Part shown: piece by piece, positions 54,321 to 64,000 of the stretch
Position numbering within the stretch: position 1 is the stretch's first letter
How the letters are laid out: each line of letters begins with the position of its first letter
Assembly: GCA_016081115.2 (NCBI GenBank)
Contig: CM071925.1
Location: 9,838,441 to 9,902,440, forward strand
DNA length: 64,000 bases
Direction of reading: 5' to 3'
Source: Rehmannia glutinosa
Lineage: Eukaryota > Streptophyta > Magnoliopsida > Lamiales > Orobanchaceae
Translations under genes and position numbers: made by a program
Notes under the pieces: model-generated
The model's database searches: none
Seen by the model: the letters and a program-made list of their open reading frames with translations, nothing else
Told to the model about the DNA's origin: nothing

Positions 54321-55790
54321 TGATTAGTGTGAGTTTTGCATTTATTTTGGGGTATAATTAAGCTAAAATTGTTGTTTAATATGCAATAACTCATGTGAAA
54401 TAGGTCATATTCTTCTTTTGTGGAAAATATATTATGTTTTGCTCGTTTTGCGCAGAATTTAATGATATTTCGAGTATTTCGTAGCAAATCGAAGCATTGC
54501 AATAAAGAAACATCAAGAATCTGGTTCATATATGAAGTTTAGAGCTGAATCGAGAAGAAGTCGGATGAACCGAGGCAAGAAATGGCCACGTCTGGAGCGA
54601 GAATTGTGCCTTCGAGGACACACGGGCAGGTCGTGCGTCAACGCACGGGCCGCGTCATTCCCAAATTAAACAAGTAATGGCAGCAGATGCACGACCAGGT
54701 CGTGGCGCGTGGGATGCAGGACCCATACGCCATTTGGTGAAACAACATTTCTTATACCGACGCATGACCTGGTCGCGTGCGTGAAGTGCACGGCCCGTGC
54801 GTGCGATGGAATGTCCCAAACTGACAACACATTGCCCTAAACTTTTAAAAAGGTATAAAAGGACTTTTGGGGTGCACACCAATGGATATTGTGACATTTT
54901 GGACCATAAAACACAAGACAAAGCTCTACTCTTTCAAGGAGGAATCTAGAGGAGAATTGGGTCTCATACGAGCTTGAGGATTGAAGATAAATCGAGAGAT
55001 TATTGACTTTCCTACGTTTTTCTTACTTCTTTGTATCATAATCTTTCATTTGAGCTTAATGTGACATTGAACAATTTGTGTATGAGTTGTTTAAACATCA
55101 TGTGTAGCTAATCTTCTTGTGATTTCCGAGTTTTGGAAGTAGATTAACTGACTCTTGTTGGATGTTTTAATCTTAGTTGAAGTTATTATTTTGAAGCTTA
55201 TTTGAGTACTTTGTTCTTATTCTTATTTTATCATTTGGCCAATGATTTAGCATGTTTGATGTATTGATTCAAAATTCGAGAGATGAGCTTCAATACTAGA
55301 TCTTGAGTACTTGACATGAATATTAGCATAATCGAGAGGTTTGTGATATTTGTGAGGATATTTGATCTTTGGTGCATTTTGGAGTCAGATATCCATTGTT
55401 GGGTAGAGATGCTAGCAGAGATATTTCAATTTACACTTTATATACATTTCGAGAGGGAGGATAAAATACCATTGTGATCGTCTTATAAGAATATTGATAA
55501 TAACTTTGGCTTTGATTAAATCGGATAACAAGAGAGATATTATTCGAAACCATAACCCGAATCCATTTTATTCTCTTGATAGTTCAATTATTACTCTTGC
55601 CTTGTATTTTGTGGTCTATCTTGTCTTTGCTTCCACAACAACCATCAAATTTTGATCGCCTAAATAAAAATAATACTATTCCGATCTCAATACTTAGTAT
55701 ATTAATTTATTAGTCTCCGTGATACGACCTTGCTACCCTATTCTATAAACTACACCGTATACTTACAGTGAAGCTAAAAAAAGGCGAACA
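54321..55790 (+). repeat. 3' LTR of the Athila element
   Basis: 1470 bp, TGATTAGTGTGAG to GCGAACA, collinear with the 5' LTR with many scattered differences, so the insertion is not recent. Followed by AATAT, the target duplication. Confidence 0.93.
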
Positions 55791-55829
55791 AATATCCAGA
55801 TCAGAACAAAGTGAACTATGATTTCAGAT

Positions 55830-57060
55830 CTGCCTGATTGAGGCCCACTCTCCGACCATTCGTTCTTGTAGAGATTGTACGTCCGACAAGAAACAGATCA
55901 AATAATAGGGATAACTTTATTGAGAAAGAAGAGGAAGTTGTGGATCTTGGCGTGTCAAACATTATTCTATCAACCAAACAGAGGGATACTGCAGGGAAAT
56001 TATATACTGAATAAAACATGGAAATCCTTCTATTTGATTATGGTTATGATGAAAGCGTGAAACTAAGAACAATATTGTTGCGGGGAATGGGGCAGATCTC
56101 ATTCTCTTCTATTTTGATAATGCGTAAGATAGGGATTTGGTATTGGCTAATCAACCATGGCATTATGAAGTGGGTTTGTTTGCTATACGGAGGCTTGAAC
56201 ATCATGAACAACCATCGATAGCCCGTGATTTGAGAAGCGATTTATGATACGAGCATATGACGTGCATGAATCCGGATGTGGCTCAAACTTTAGCACGCCA
56301 ATTAGGAGATTTGGAGGTTTTGGATCATTCGACGGAAGACCTATTTGAAAAATTCATTCGTTTTAAAATCAGGATTGATATTGCCAAGCCCCTTCTCCGA
56401 GCATTGACAATTAAGGTTCAAGATACTAAGTTGGTCTTGCCGTTGAAATACGAATCTCTTCCAACTTATTGCTTTTGATGTGGATTGATTGGTCATTTTT
56501 ACAAAATTGCAAAAGTTACGATCGAAATGAGTGCCAAGATACCGCTAGCATGAAATACTGAACGGTGGCTAAAAGCACGCCTCTCCAAAGATCTTCAAAC
56601 CAAAAAGACACCCCACCCTGCACTTAACCCCAACCTTCAAGAACTGTTTGGGCCGGAGAACATGAATGAATCAATTTTTCCTCTCAACACTCCATAGCCA
56701 AAATACAAACCCCTCTACCTTCCCAACTTGTCCGACCATATCTCATCATACAAGCCAAACAACACCCAAGTCACCCAATGACCGAACCCAAACCTCACCA
56801 CACATAAACTCACTTATACAACATTCCTAAAATCTCTATCCCTTACCCAACCAAATAAAGACGACACAAACCCACCCTCCCTAACCAAAGAAAATGAAGC
56901 TCAAAATGATGCATGGCACCCCTTCAAACCACCCTACGGTCTCAACCCAAAACCCCAACCTTAAAAAATGCACGAACAAAACCTAGCACCTAAGACTATG
57001 AAACCTTTATCCCCAACAAACTACCCCTTAGCCATTACTCCCCACCCACAATCTAGACCC
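55830..57060 (+). pseudogene. LINE ORF1, DUF4283 and zinc knuckle, broken
   Basis: In several frames: an acidic start (LRKKRKLWIL region, 55910-55950), a NQPWHYEVGLFAIRRLE block near 56150, and an open run 56257-56478 with FIRFKIRIDIAKPLLRAL and LKYESLPTYCF. A CGLIGHF knuckle remnant follows (56480-56500), where a stop replaces a residue between the first two cysteines. Proline/asparagine-rich low-complexity sequence runs to about 57060. This is the DUF4283 plus CCHC layout of plant L1 ORF1, the RNA-binding protein of the LINE particle. Several shifts and stops make it inactive. Confidence 0.8.
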
Positions 57061-57360
57061 AACAACCAAACCAACACCACCTGAAGCTACCCGACTGCCC
57101 GACCTACAAACATAACCCTTAACCCCAACAACCAAGACAACACCATAATAACTCTCGTACAAGACTTAAATAAGTAAACCCGTGAAAAAACCCATAACCC
57201 AACGCCTAACAAACAAGCAAAAGCAAACCATGGCCACGATGAATGAAACGGAGCTCCGATACAATAAATCAAAAAGATCGAGAGAATTTGGATTGTTCGA
57301 CGCCCTTGTACATTTAAAATAACAAATGAGACTACGGCGAGCAAATCCCGCCTACCACAA

Positions 57361-58092
57361 TGAGTTGCTTAAGTTGGAATTGCTCGGGGCTTAGAACCGA
57401 CCGACAATTTGGGTGCTTAAATGATACATCTTGGAAAAAGATCCCAATTTTGTTTTCTTAATGGAAACAAAACTTAATACTGGAAGAGTTAGAATCGGTG
57501 CTTAGACCCCTTGGTTATGATTGTTGGCATGAGGTCGATTTGACACTCGAATGGTGGGCGAAGATGAGGATTGTGTCTGCGCTATGGAAAGGAGTATTTG
57601 ATTTTAAGATATAATAGGATTCGTTACATCATTTCGACGGTATTGTGGTGGATAGCGACGCCCAATGGAGGTTAACGGGTGTGTACGGATGGCCAGAGGA
57701 GAGCAACAAGTGGCGCACTTGGGAATTAATACAGAACCTTGCACAAATGCCAACACTTGAATGGCTTATGTGTTTGGGATTTTAACGAAATTCTATACAA
57801 CTTCGAGAAAATTGGAGGGCGTCTGAAAGATGGTTCTAAGATGGAGGACTTTCATTTAATGTTAAAGGACACATATCTGGAGGATTTGGGTTATGAGGGA
57901 TTTTCATTCACATGGAGTAATGGGCAGACGGGCGAGGCAAATATACAAGAACGCCTGGATAGATATTTGGGCAGTCAAGACTGGATAGCTATGTTTCCGG
58001 GTTACAAAGTTCAACACCTACCAAGAGTAGCATCGGATCACTGCCCCATTCTTATACAATGGCATAATCAAAAAGCGTCTGACGAGCTATAG
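57361..58092 (+). pseudogene. LINE ORF2 endonuclease domain, broken
   Basis: Begins MSCLSWNCSGL at 57361, the usual start of the AP-type endonuclease. The later part is open at 57739-58092: DFNEILYNFEKIGGRLKDG, GFSFTWSNGQ, QERLDRYLGS, FPGYKVQHLPRVASDHCPIL. The D-F-N is preceded by Trp where the family has Gly. The endonuclease nicks target DNA to start reverse transcription. At least two shifts lie between 57400 and 57740. Confidence 0.88.
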
Positions 58093-58854
58093 GAGAAAAT
58101 GTCGGAAATTGTTTTGGTTTGAATCCATGTGGTTGGTTGATGCTTCTTTCGCCAGTGATCCAACATACATGGGGAAATAGCCGAAATAGTGAAAACCTTC
58201 ATTCATGTATCCAAGATTGTGGGCGCGGTGGTGATTTGGGGAGAAGACCCATTTCGGAAATTTTGGCCAACAATTGAAGGAGTGTGAAGCCCGCCTGCAA
58301 TGTTGTAGCAACATCATGACCACTCAAGGGAGTTTATTCGAACGACAACAACTAGAGAGTAAACTTCAGGACCTACATGTGAAACAAGAGAAAATGTGTC
58401 ATCAAAGATCATGGGCGAACTGGATCAAGGACGGGGACCAAAACATGGCCTTTTTCCATAAGCTAGCAAATGGAAAAAATGCACGCAATAAAGTGGAGAG
58501 AATAAAAAACACGGAGGGCATTTGGATAGAAGATGAGAGGGAAATGGAGCAAATTTTCAATTCATATTACCAAAATCTCTTCACGTCGGAAGTTGATCTA
58601 GACATGCACAATGTGTTAGAGGCCGTGGACCATAACTTGACGGATAGAGCAAGTGAGATGCTATCAAGGCCCTTTGTGGCAGAAGAGGCCACGGCGGCTC
58701 TAGCACAAATGCACCCAACAAAAACGCCGGGCCCGGATGGTATGCCTGCTCTTTTCTTTCAAAAATTCTAGTCTATCTTAAATTTCGATATTATCCATGT
58801 GTGTCTTGAAATCCTCAATGGTTGGAGTAGTCCTAAGAGTCTTAATCATACGTT

Positions 58855-60366
58855 TGTAAGTCCAGCGGCTATGATAATCTGAGGGGGTGAATAGATTATC
58901 TCCATCTTTTTGATTTCGCCTGTTTTACAAACGAATGCTCAAATACAATAATAAAGGTGCGGAATATAAACAACACACGTCGATTTAAAGAGGTTCAACC
59001 CACCTAGGGCCTAATCCTCTACCACCCCAAGATATCCGGGATGGATTTCGAAAAAAAAGAATTTTATTAATTACCAAAATTAATACAAATTCAACTTACA
59101 ACACCTTGAAGAGCACCACACTCTTCAACACCACCTTTGAGATTACCACAATCTCACTTGAAGATTACCACAATCTCCAACGGCACCTTGTGAAGATTAC
59201 CACAATCTTCACCCTTGAAGAGCACCACACTCTTCAACACCTCAACAAGAAGATTACCACAATCTTCTTACACCTAACACCTAGTTCACCCCAAGTGTGT
59301 TCTTACCACAAGAACACTCACAAGGATATCTTGTGTTTGAATGACGACCACAAATTCAAGATTACAACTCGATAATTGATAATACAATAGAGTGCAAGTG
59401 TAATCAAGAATAGCCTAGACCTCAAGGATGTGAAAGTGATAAGCTAGGCAAATTACAACAAGAAATATGACAATGTAAAAACAAGTGTATTCTTGAGTGT
59501 ATCTTGTTGTGTTGTAGTTTTCTCTCATGTTGTGTTGCTTCAATTCTTCCTCTGTTTATAGAAGATGTCTTGTACATGATAGGCTCCTCTTGGGGACATG
59601 AATTTTGTAAAAATTGCAAGACAATTGAAGAAAGAGTCTGTTAGAAATCAATCCCACAATTTAGGGAAAAGTCATTCGTTTGCACAACGGTTACTTGATT
59701 TTTGTTGTCAAACTTCAGGCGACCCTGAGTCGCGACAAATAGACGTTTGAAAATGAGAAAACACATTTACAGGCGACCGGTCGACGGGGTCCGACCCGGT
59801 CGACCACATGTCCAAATCCGGTCGAAAGCGAGAACCAAAAAACGAGTCCGAAAAGTTCTGCTTTGAAAAATGCTCCCTGGCACCTGGTCACCCGCCCGAC
59901 CGGCCGACGACAGCACCGCCGCCCACCTGGTCGACGGCCGACCGCACCGGTCTACCACCTGTTGACCGGCCAACTAACCTTTTTCAAGAAAATAGCTTAT
60001 TCACTGTTCTTCACAATTTTTCGTGTACGGGATGCCCTATAGGGCGACCTTTGGCCTCAAAACAAAAGTATTGTCCAATTTTATATCGAAAATAAACTTC
60101 AAGAAATACTCCAAAAATAGTAAAAATATTTTAGACCGATCGGGAGTATTAGGACAATATTTTAGAACCATTGTTTTGGTGTAAAAACACATTAACACAA
60201 TATCATCAAAAGTGTTGTCCAATTTATATCGAAAATAACTTGTAGAAATACTCCTAAAATATTAAAACCATTTTAAATCATTTAGGAGTATTTGGACAAC
60301 CTTTAAAACATTGTTTTGGTATAAAAACAAAATCATCAAAATCATGATAAAATCATTTATCAAACA
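58855..60366 (-). repeat. LTR family S, copy D, complete solo LTR
   Basis: On the minus strand TGTTTGATAAATG (60366) to ACTTACA (58855), 1512 bp. The flanks are ACGTT on both sides (58850-58854 and 60367-60371). It interrupts LINE RT, whose sequence resumes directly after the duplication, so it is younger than the LINE. It has fewer 135-bp units than copy B. Confidence 0.95.
59067..59317 (-). repeat. GTGGT-loop hairpin array, copy D
   Basis: End units TTAATT-ACCAA-AATTAA (59067-59083) and GTGTTCTT-ACCAC-AAGAACAC (59297-59317). The unit that is GAAGAAT-type in copies A-C has become GAAGAG-type here (near 59217-59235), with the stem still paired. Confidence 0.87.
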
Positions 60367-61614
60367 ACGTTCATTGTCCTTATACCTAAGAAACAACACC
60401 CGAGTATGTTACGGAATATAGGTCTATTAGCCTCGTGCAATGTGATCTATAAAATTATATGTAAAACAATTGTGAATGTGCTCAAATAGGTTCTTCCCTC
60501 TTTGATTAAATCACACCCAATCTGCGTTTGTGCCTGGGCATCTCATTACGATAATGCTTTACTTGCGTTTGAGGTCTTTCATTATATGAAAAATAATATG
60601 GCAAAAAAATGTGGAACGTGACGCTTTTAAATTGACATGTCTAAAGCCTATGACAAAAAGGCAAGCAATGGCGCAAAGGCTGGGGGTCGAATTGGTGGAT
60701 AAGCATGCGATTTACCTTGGTATTCGACAAAGAGTGGGCGATCAAAATAAGATATTTTTGCGCGGTGGTGGATCGAATCCGTAAGAAACTCAAAGATTAG
60801 AAGGGGAGGTATCTCATTTTGAGGGGAAAATGATTTTAATAAAGGTAGTAGCCCAAGCTATACCTTCCTATTTGTTGAGTTATTTAAGAAAAGTGCCCTA
60901 AAGAAATCAAATCAGAAACAAACAACAAACAACATTGAAATCCCCACCCATAAACCATCTACTCCCACATTTATCACATGCTTCTCGAAGGTAGTCCCAT
61001 TGCTCTTTTCTCTCTTCAATGATGTAATCGGCGTAAACAAAAATACCCTACGAGGTTTATCCTCTTGACCACACAAAATTCAACTTCCAAACAAAAACTT
61101 ACTTGAAATTGTTTGGGAAACAATCCGAATTACTCCAAATGCACAGAAGACCTCCATTTTTTTTAGGATGCCAATAAATATATGCCAATAAATAAACTCA
61201 CTGATCAGCTCATTTTGGTGGGGATAGCGGAAAGACGAAAAAGAATTTCACCGGAAAGCATGGGAGGTGTTGTGCAAATCCAAATTGGAAGGTGGATTGG
61301 GTTTTCGTGATTTACGTTGTTTTAATGATGCGATGCTAGCCAAACAGGGGTGGCACCTTATTAGTAACGAGAGCTCTCTTCTATCCAAAACTTTAAAAGC
61401 GCGATATTTCCATCGACTTTCTTTTCTACAAGCTACGAGGCCATAATCCATCGTTTGTGTGGAGAAAGCATAGTGGCGAATAGTAAAATTCTTCGGGAGG
61501 TATCCGATGGAATATTGGGGATGGTTCAAAGTTCACGCTGGAATGATCCGTGGATAATAGATCACCTGGTTTCGTATTCATAATGAACAAGAAAATGGAC
61601 TCGACGACATTAGA

Positions 61615-62823
61615 GTGGTCAACTTGATATATACGGAGGGTCGATCTTTGGAAGAGCGGCTGGTGCGACAATTGTTTAGGGAGGAGACAACTCGATCGAT
61701 TCTGGCTATCCCGATAAGTGTAATTCATAGAGAGGACCGGCTAGTGTGGCACCATTATGAGGACGGGAAATATCAAGTGAAATTGGGGTACAAGATAGCT
61801 AAGGCTTTGCAAGAAGAGGAAAATAGCACACCTTCATCGTCCGGGATCCAAGGAGGTTTATGGAAATGGTTGTGGGGGCTGAATATTCCGAATAAAGAAA
61901 AGGTATTTTTATGGAAATGTGTTCATGGCATCCTCCCTACGAAGAGCGTGATGGCATGTCGTGGAGTCGATATCAATCCTTTATGTGGTAGGTGTGGATT
62001 GGAAGTTGAAACTACAGATCACGCACTACGGGATTGCGAGTGGAACACATTTTTATGGACAGTCAGCCCATTACGCTTTTGTCTTCCTCCTACAGCTCAA
62101 AGGGGAACTCTAGGCGATTGGATCTTGCTGATAAGGAAAAAGGGAAATGAAGATGGTCATGACCTATTTGCAATGTTGTTATGGTGTATATGGGGGGGCT
62201 CAAATGATGTCACCTTTTCAAACAAGAGGATAAACCACCACCAGCTGATTGAATTGGCTACGAGCAGACTTCAAGAACATTTTAAGATGCAAGAGGAAAA
62301 GCTTAAGGGTATGCAGCGGAATTTTGCAGGCAAATGGACGCCACCAATGAATGATGTTATCAAGATAAATTCCGACGCATTGATTAGGGAGGAGGAAGGG
62401 ACGGGGATCGGAGTAGTGCTGAGAGACTGTCGAGGACGAGTGATCCGAACGATAATACAACTTCGATCATCGGTATATGGAGGGGATGTTGCGGAGGCAT
62501 TGGCATGTCGGGAAGGCATGAAACTTGCAAAGGAGTTAGGAATGAAACGTATCTAAATTGAGATGGATAACCTCATGTTGTTCAACCGGCTTGGCAAACC
62601 ATCGGATGATTTATCGTATTTTGGAAACATTGTTGCTGATATCTTGAGTTTTCTTAGTTGCTTTGATTTTGTTTCCCATAGTTTTGTGAGGAGGTCGGGA
62701 AACACTATTGCGCACCACCTCTCACGTTTTGCGTTTTCTTTGAAAATTGATGAGCTGGTGATCGGAGATGTCCCGATCCAACTAGTGAACTTGGTCGAGG
62801 TGGAGTTTACTCCCGATTTATAA
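61615..62823 (+). pseudogene. LINE ORF2 zinc-finger and RNase H end
   Basis: 313 codons are open (61615-62556), then after one stop 62563-62823. The zinc-binding part reads KVFLWKCVHGILPTKSVMA, CGRCGLEVETTDHALRDCEW. RNase H begins INSDALIREEEGTGIGVVL, with AEALACREGM, then past the stop EMDN, and a SGNTIAHHLSRFA block at the end. RNase H tails of this sort are typical of plant L1 elements. The single TAA at 62554-62556 lies between KRI and EMDN and is the only break in this stretch. Confidence 0.9.
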
Positions 62824-62853
62824 TAATTATGGTTTTCGTCTCAAAAAGAAAGA

Positions 62854-64000
62854 TCTCGCTGGTTGAGAATTTTGAACACAACAATTATTCACTAACCAAA
62901 ATGTCGCGTGCCAAACACGGCTCGTTAATAATTTACTTACTATTCAAAGGCACATATATAGTCATGTCCTCATATAGAGTTATTTTCTCAAATCTAGGTC
63001 CACCTTTATCTATATATTTCCTATATATTCTATTTTATTGAATAAATAACAAGTGTACAATTTTCCTCCAAAAAAAAAAAGTGTACAATTATGTTATTAT
63101 GATATTATTGGCATTCATCAATACGATTGGAAGAGAAATGTAACATAGAAAATATCAAGCCCATTTTTTCCCCGCTTGAATGCGATTCGGATATTGATTT
63201 CCAAAAAGTAAAAATATATATTAACTAGGTCAAAAGTTTCTAATCATAGATTTGAGTGGTTCGTGATTGCCCTTATTATTATTATTTTAATGAAAAACTA
63301 ATGGTACTTACCCTTAATGGATGCTAGAGTTGGTAATTTTTGGCGGCCCGACCAGCCCAAAAAATGGATCGAACTACTTTGACCCCACCCACTTTAAGTG
63401 GACCGACCGCCCAATGCATTTTATGTGTAAAAATATATTTTGTGTTGGGTTGGGCGTAGCAAAATAGCAGCCTAGCAGTTTTCGGCCAACCCAAACTTTT
63501 GCCACTCTAATGGGCGCATTCTCAGTACTATAGATGTTGATCAAGTTATGAACTCGCAATAAAGTTTAGAGCAAATTGTTCAAAGTACCAATTATAGATA
63601 GAACAAAAACTTTTCTTACATGTAAGATAAAAAAAACTATCTTTTCTCCACTTTTATGGTTATTTTATCCAAATACTCCTAACACTTAAATACAAAAGTA
63701 AAAAGTAGGTGGGTCATATTTCTCTCTCACATAAAATACATTTTCTTTATTTTTTTCTCTCTCTACTCCCCTCTCATCTACACAAAATAACAAGAATTTG
63801 AGTTCTATCTTCTACACAAAATCGTACCAGACACGATATGGGCACAATATGAATATGAGCATGATTCCTTTAAATACAATCTTGGTGAATTTTAATGTTA
63901 TGTTCTTTTCATTATCAGTATCTTTTAACTTGTTTGCGTATTTGTATCAAGAGAATTAGTGTTATTTGTTAATTTATTGAAATACGAATGATCAATTATA
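62854..64000. other. AT-rich sequence without recognisable genes
   Basis: No coding signal, no clear element ends. 63052-63090 holds a tiny retroposon-like insertion. CT-rich TCTCTCT runs at 63720-63775. Confidence 0.6.
63051..63090 (+). repeat. Micro-insertion with 12-bp target duplication
   Basis: AAGTGTACAATT occurs at 63051-63062 and 63079-63090, with TTCCTCC plus an A-run between. A poly(A)-tailed stub between identical 12-bp repeats is what extreme 5' truncation during LINE-type insertion leaves. Confidence 0.6.

Larger units (their letters stand above)
46554..55790 (+). mobile_element. Athila-type Ty3/gypsy element, pol deleted
   Basis: Two LTRs in direct orientation (46554-48005 and 54321-55790) bound a 6.3-kb interior. 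The flanks are AATAT on both sides (46549-46553 and 55791-55795). The interior holds primer-site sequence, broken gag, a broken protease, then directly the Athila-specific ORF and a long 3' non-coding part with a polypurine tract. RT, RNase H and integrase, expected between protease and the Athila ORF, are missing. Ends are complete, so it could have been moved by enzymes from another copy, or have lost pol after insertion. Confidence 0.93.
58274..61400 (+). pseudogene. LINE ORF2 reverse transcriptase, core deleted
   Basis: The linker and RT start are open at 58274-58771 (NWIKDGDQNMAFFHKLANGK, KTPGPDGMPALFFQKF). A solo LTR sits at 58855-60366. After it RT resumes with a PKK start, a PISLCN-like block and an IDMSKAYD catalytic motif at 60631-60654. 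Within about 50 bp the sequence jumps to the region near YLGI (60710), which normally lies some 200 residues later, so the F/YADD part of the palm is missing. The later part (MILIKVVAQAIPSYLLSYL at 60829-60885) is present with shifts. Confidence 0.85.
55796..62853 (+). mobile_element. L1-type LINE, broken, 5' end uncertain
   Basis: ORF1 remains (55830-57060), then ORF2 with endonuclease, RT, zinc-finger and RNase H parts in order, ending in a stop at 62821-62823 and a short 3' end TTTTCGTCTCAAAAAGAAA. Plant L1 elements have this layout, with RNase H at the C terminus. A solo LTR (58855-60366) interrupts RT. The 5' end touches the Athila element; whether LINE sequence continues to the left of Athila is unclear because of the gap there. 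Confidence 0.9.

Noticed and set aside
1..64000. tRNA, rRNA, organellar insertions or a true CRISPR array
   Set aside because: Reading both strands showed no cloverleaf-type gene, no rRNA core sequence, no long chloroplast or mitochondrial gene stretch and no repeat-spacer array. A tRNAscan or organelle search was not possible here.

Overview
The window is repeat-dense plant nuclear DNA, most likely from a eudicot: AT-rich, carrying plant-type Ty1/copia (including Sirevirus-like), Athila and Tat-like Ty3/gypsy elements, an L1-type LINE with a plant RNase H tail, CACTA, Helitron and MITE elements, and captured plant-type fimbrin and cysteinyl-tRNA synthetase exons. I cannot name the species. 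No intact host gene, tRNA, rRNA or CRISPR is visible. All coding sequence belongs to decayed mobile elements or to gene fragments carried by one. A run of 100 N at 46296-46395 marks a scaffold gap.

Layout. 1-4028: 3' end of Sirevirus-like copy I (+), with env-like remains, polypurine tract and truncated LTR. 4029-4662: 3' part of an LTR of a second family, called family S here. 4663-15495: Sirevirus-like copy II (-), with env-like ORF, RNase H, RT, integrase, protease, gag, primer binding site and a 5' LTR split by a complete solo LTR of family S (13281-14805, TSD TATTT). 15516-16981: solo LTR of the Sirevirus family (TSD TTATG). 19471-22074: non-autonomous Helitron. 22726-26944: decayed copia copy III (-). 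26945-30420: GC-rich 3' part of a Tat-like gypsy element (+). 31525-32998: solo LTR S (TSD CTAAA). 33757-37240: three MITE-like elements set in (TA)n tracts. 36317-38749: a 1.29-kb tandem duplication that includes an Athila LTR piece. 38953-39235: remnant CACTA end.

40019-46102: a MITE-like repeat split by a 5.86-kb CACTA transposon (TSD CTT) that carries fimbrin and cysteinyl-tRNA synthetase exons, so a Pack-CACTA. 46554-55790: an Athila element with both LTRs and TSD AATAT but no RT or integrase. 55796-62853: L1-type LINE (+), interrupted by another solo LTR S (58855-60366, TSD ACGTT). 62854-64000: AT-rich sequence with a tiny poly(A)-tailed insertion.

The most interesting structure is inside the family S LTRs. 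It is an array of about eight short hairpins whose stems differ from one another while the loop stays close to GTGGT, seen in all four copies. The same LTRs carry a CG-rich palindrome cluster and, at their 5' end, tandem units of about 135 bp. No internal region of family S is in the window, so the autonomous element must be elsewhere. The genes here do not form a pathway; they record nested insertion, LTR-LTR recombination and gene capture.
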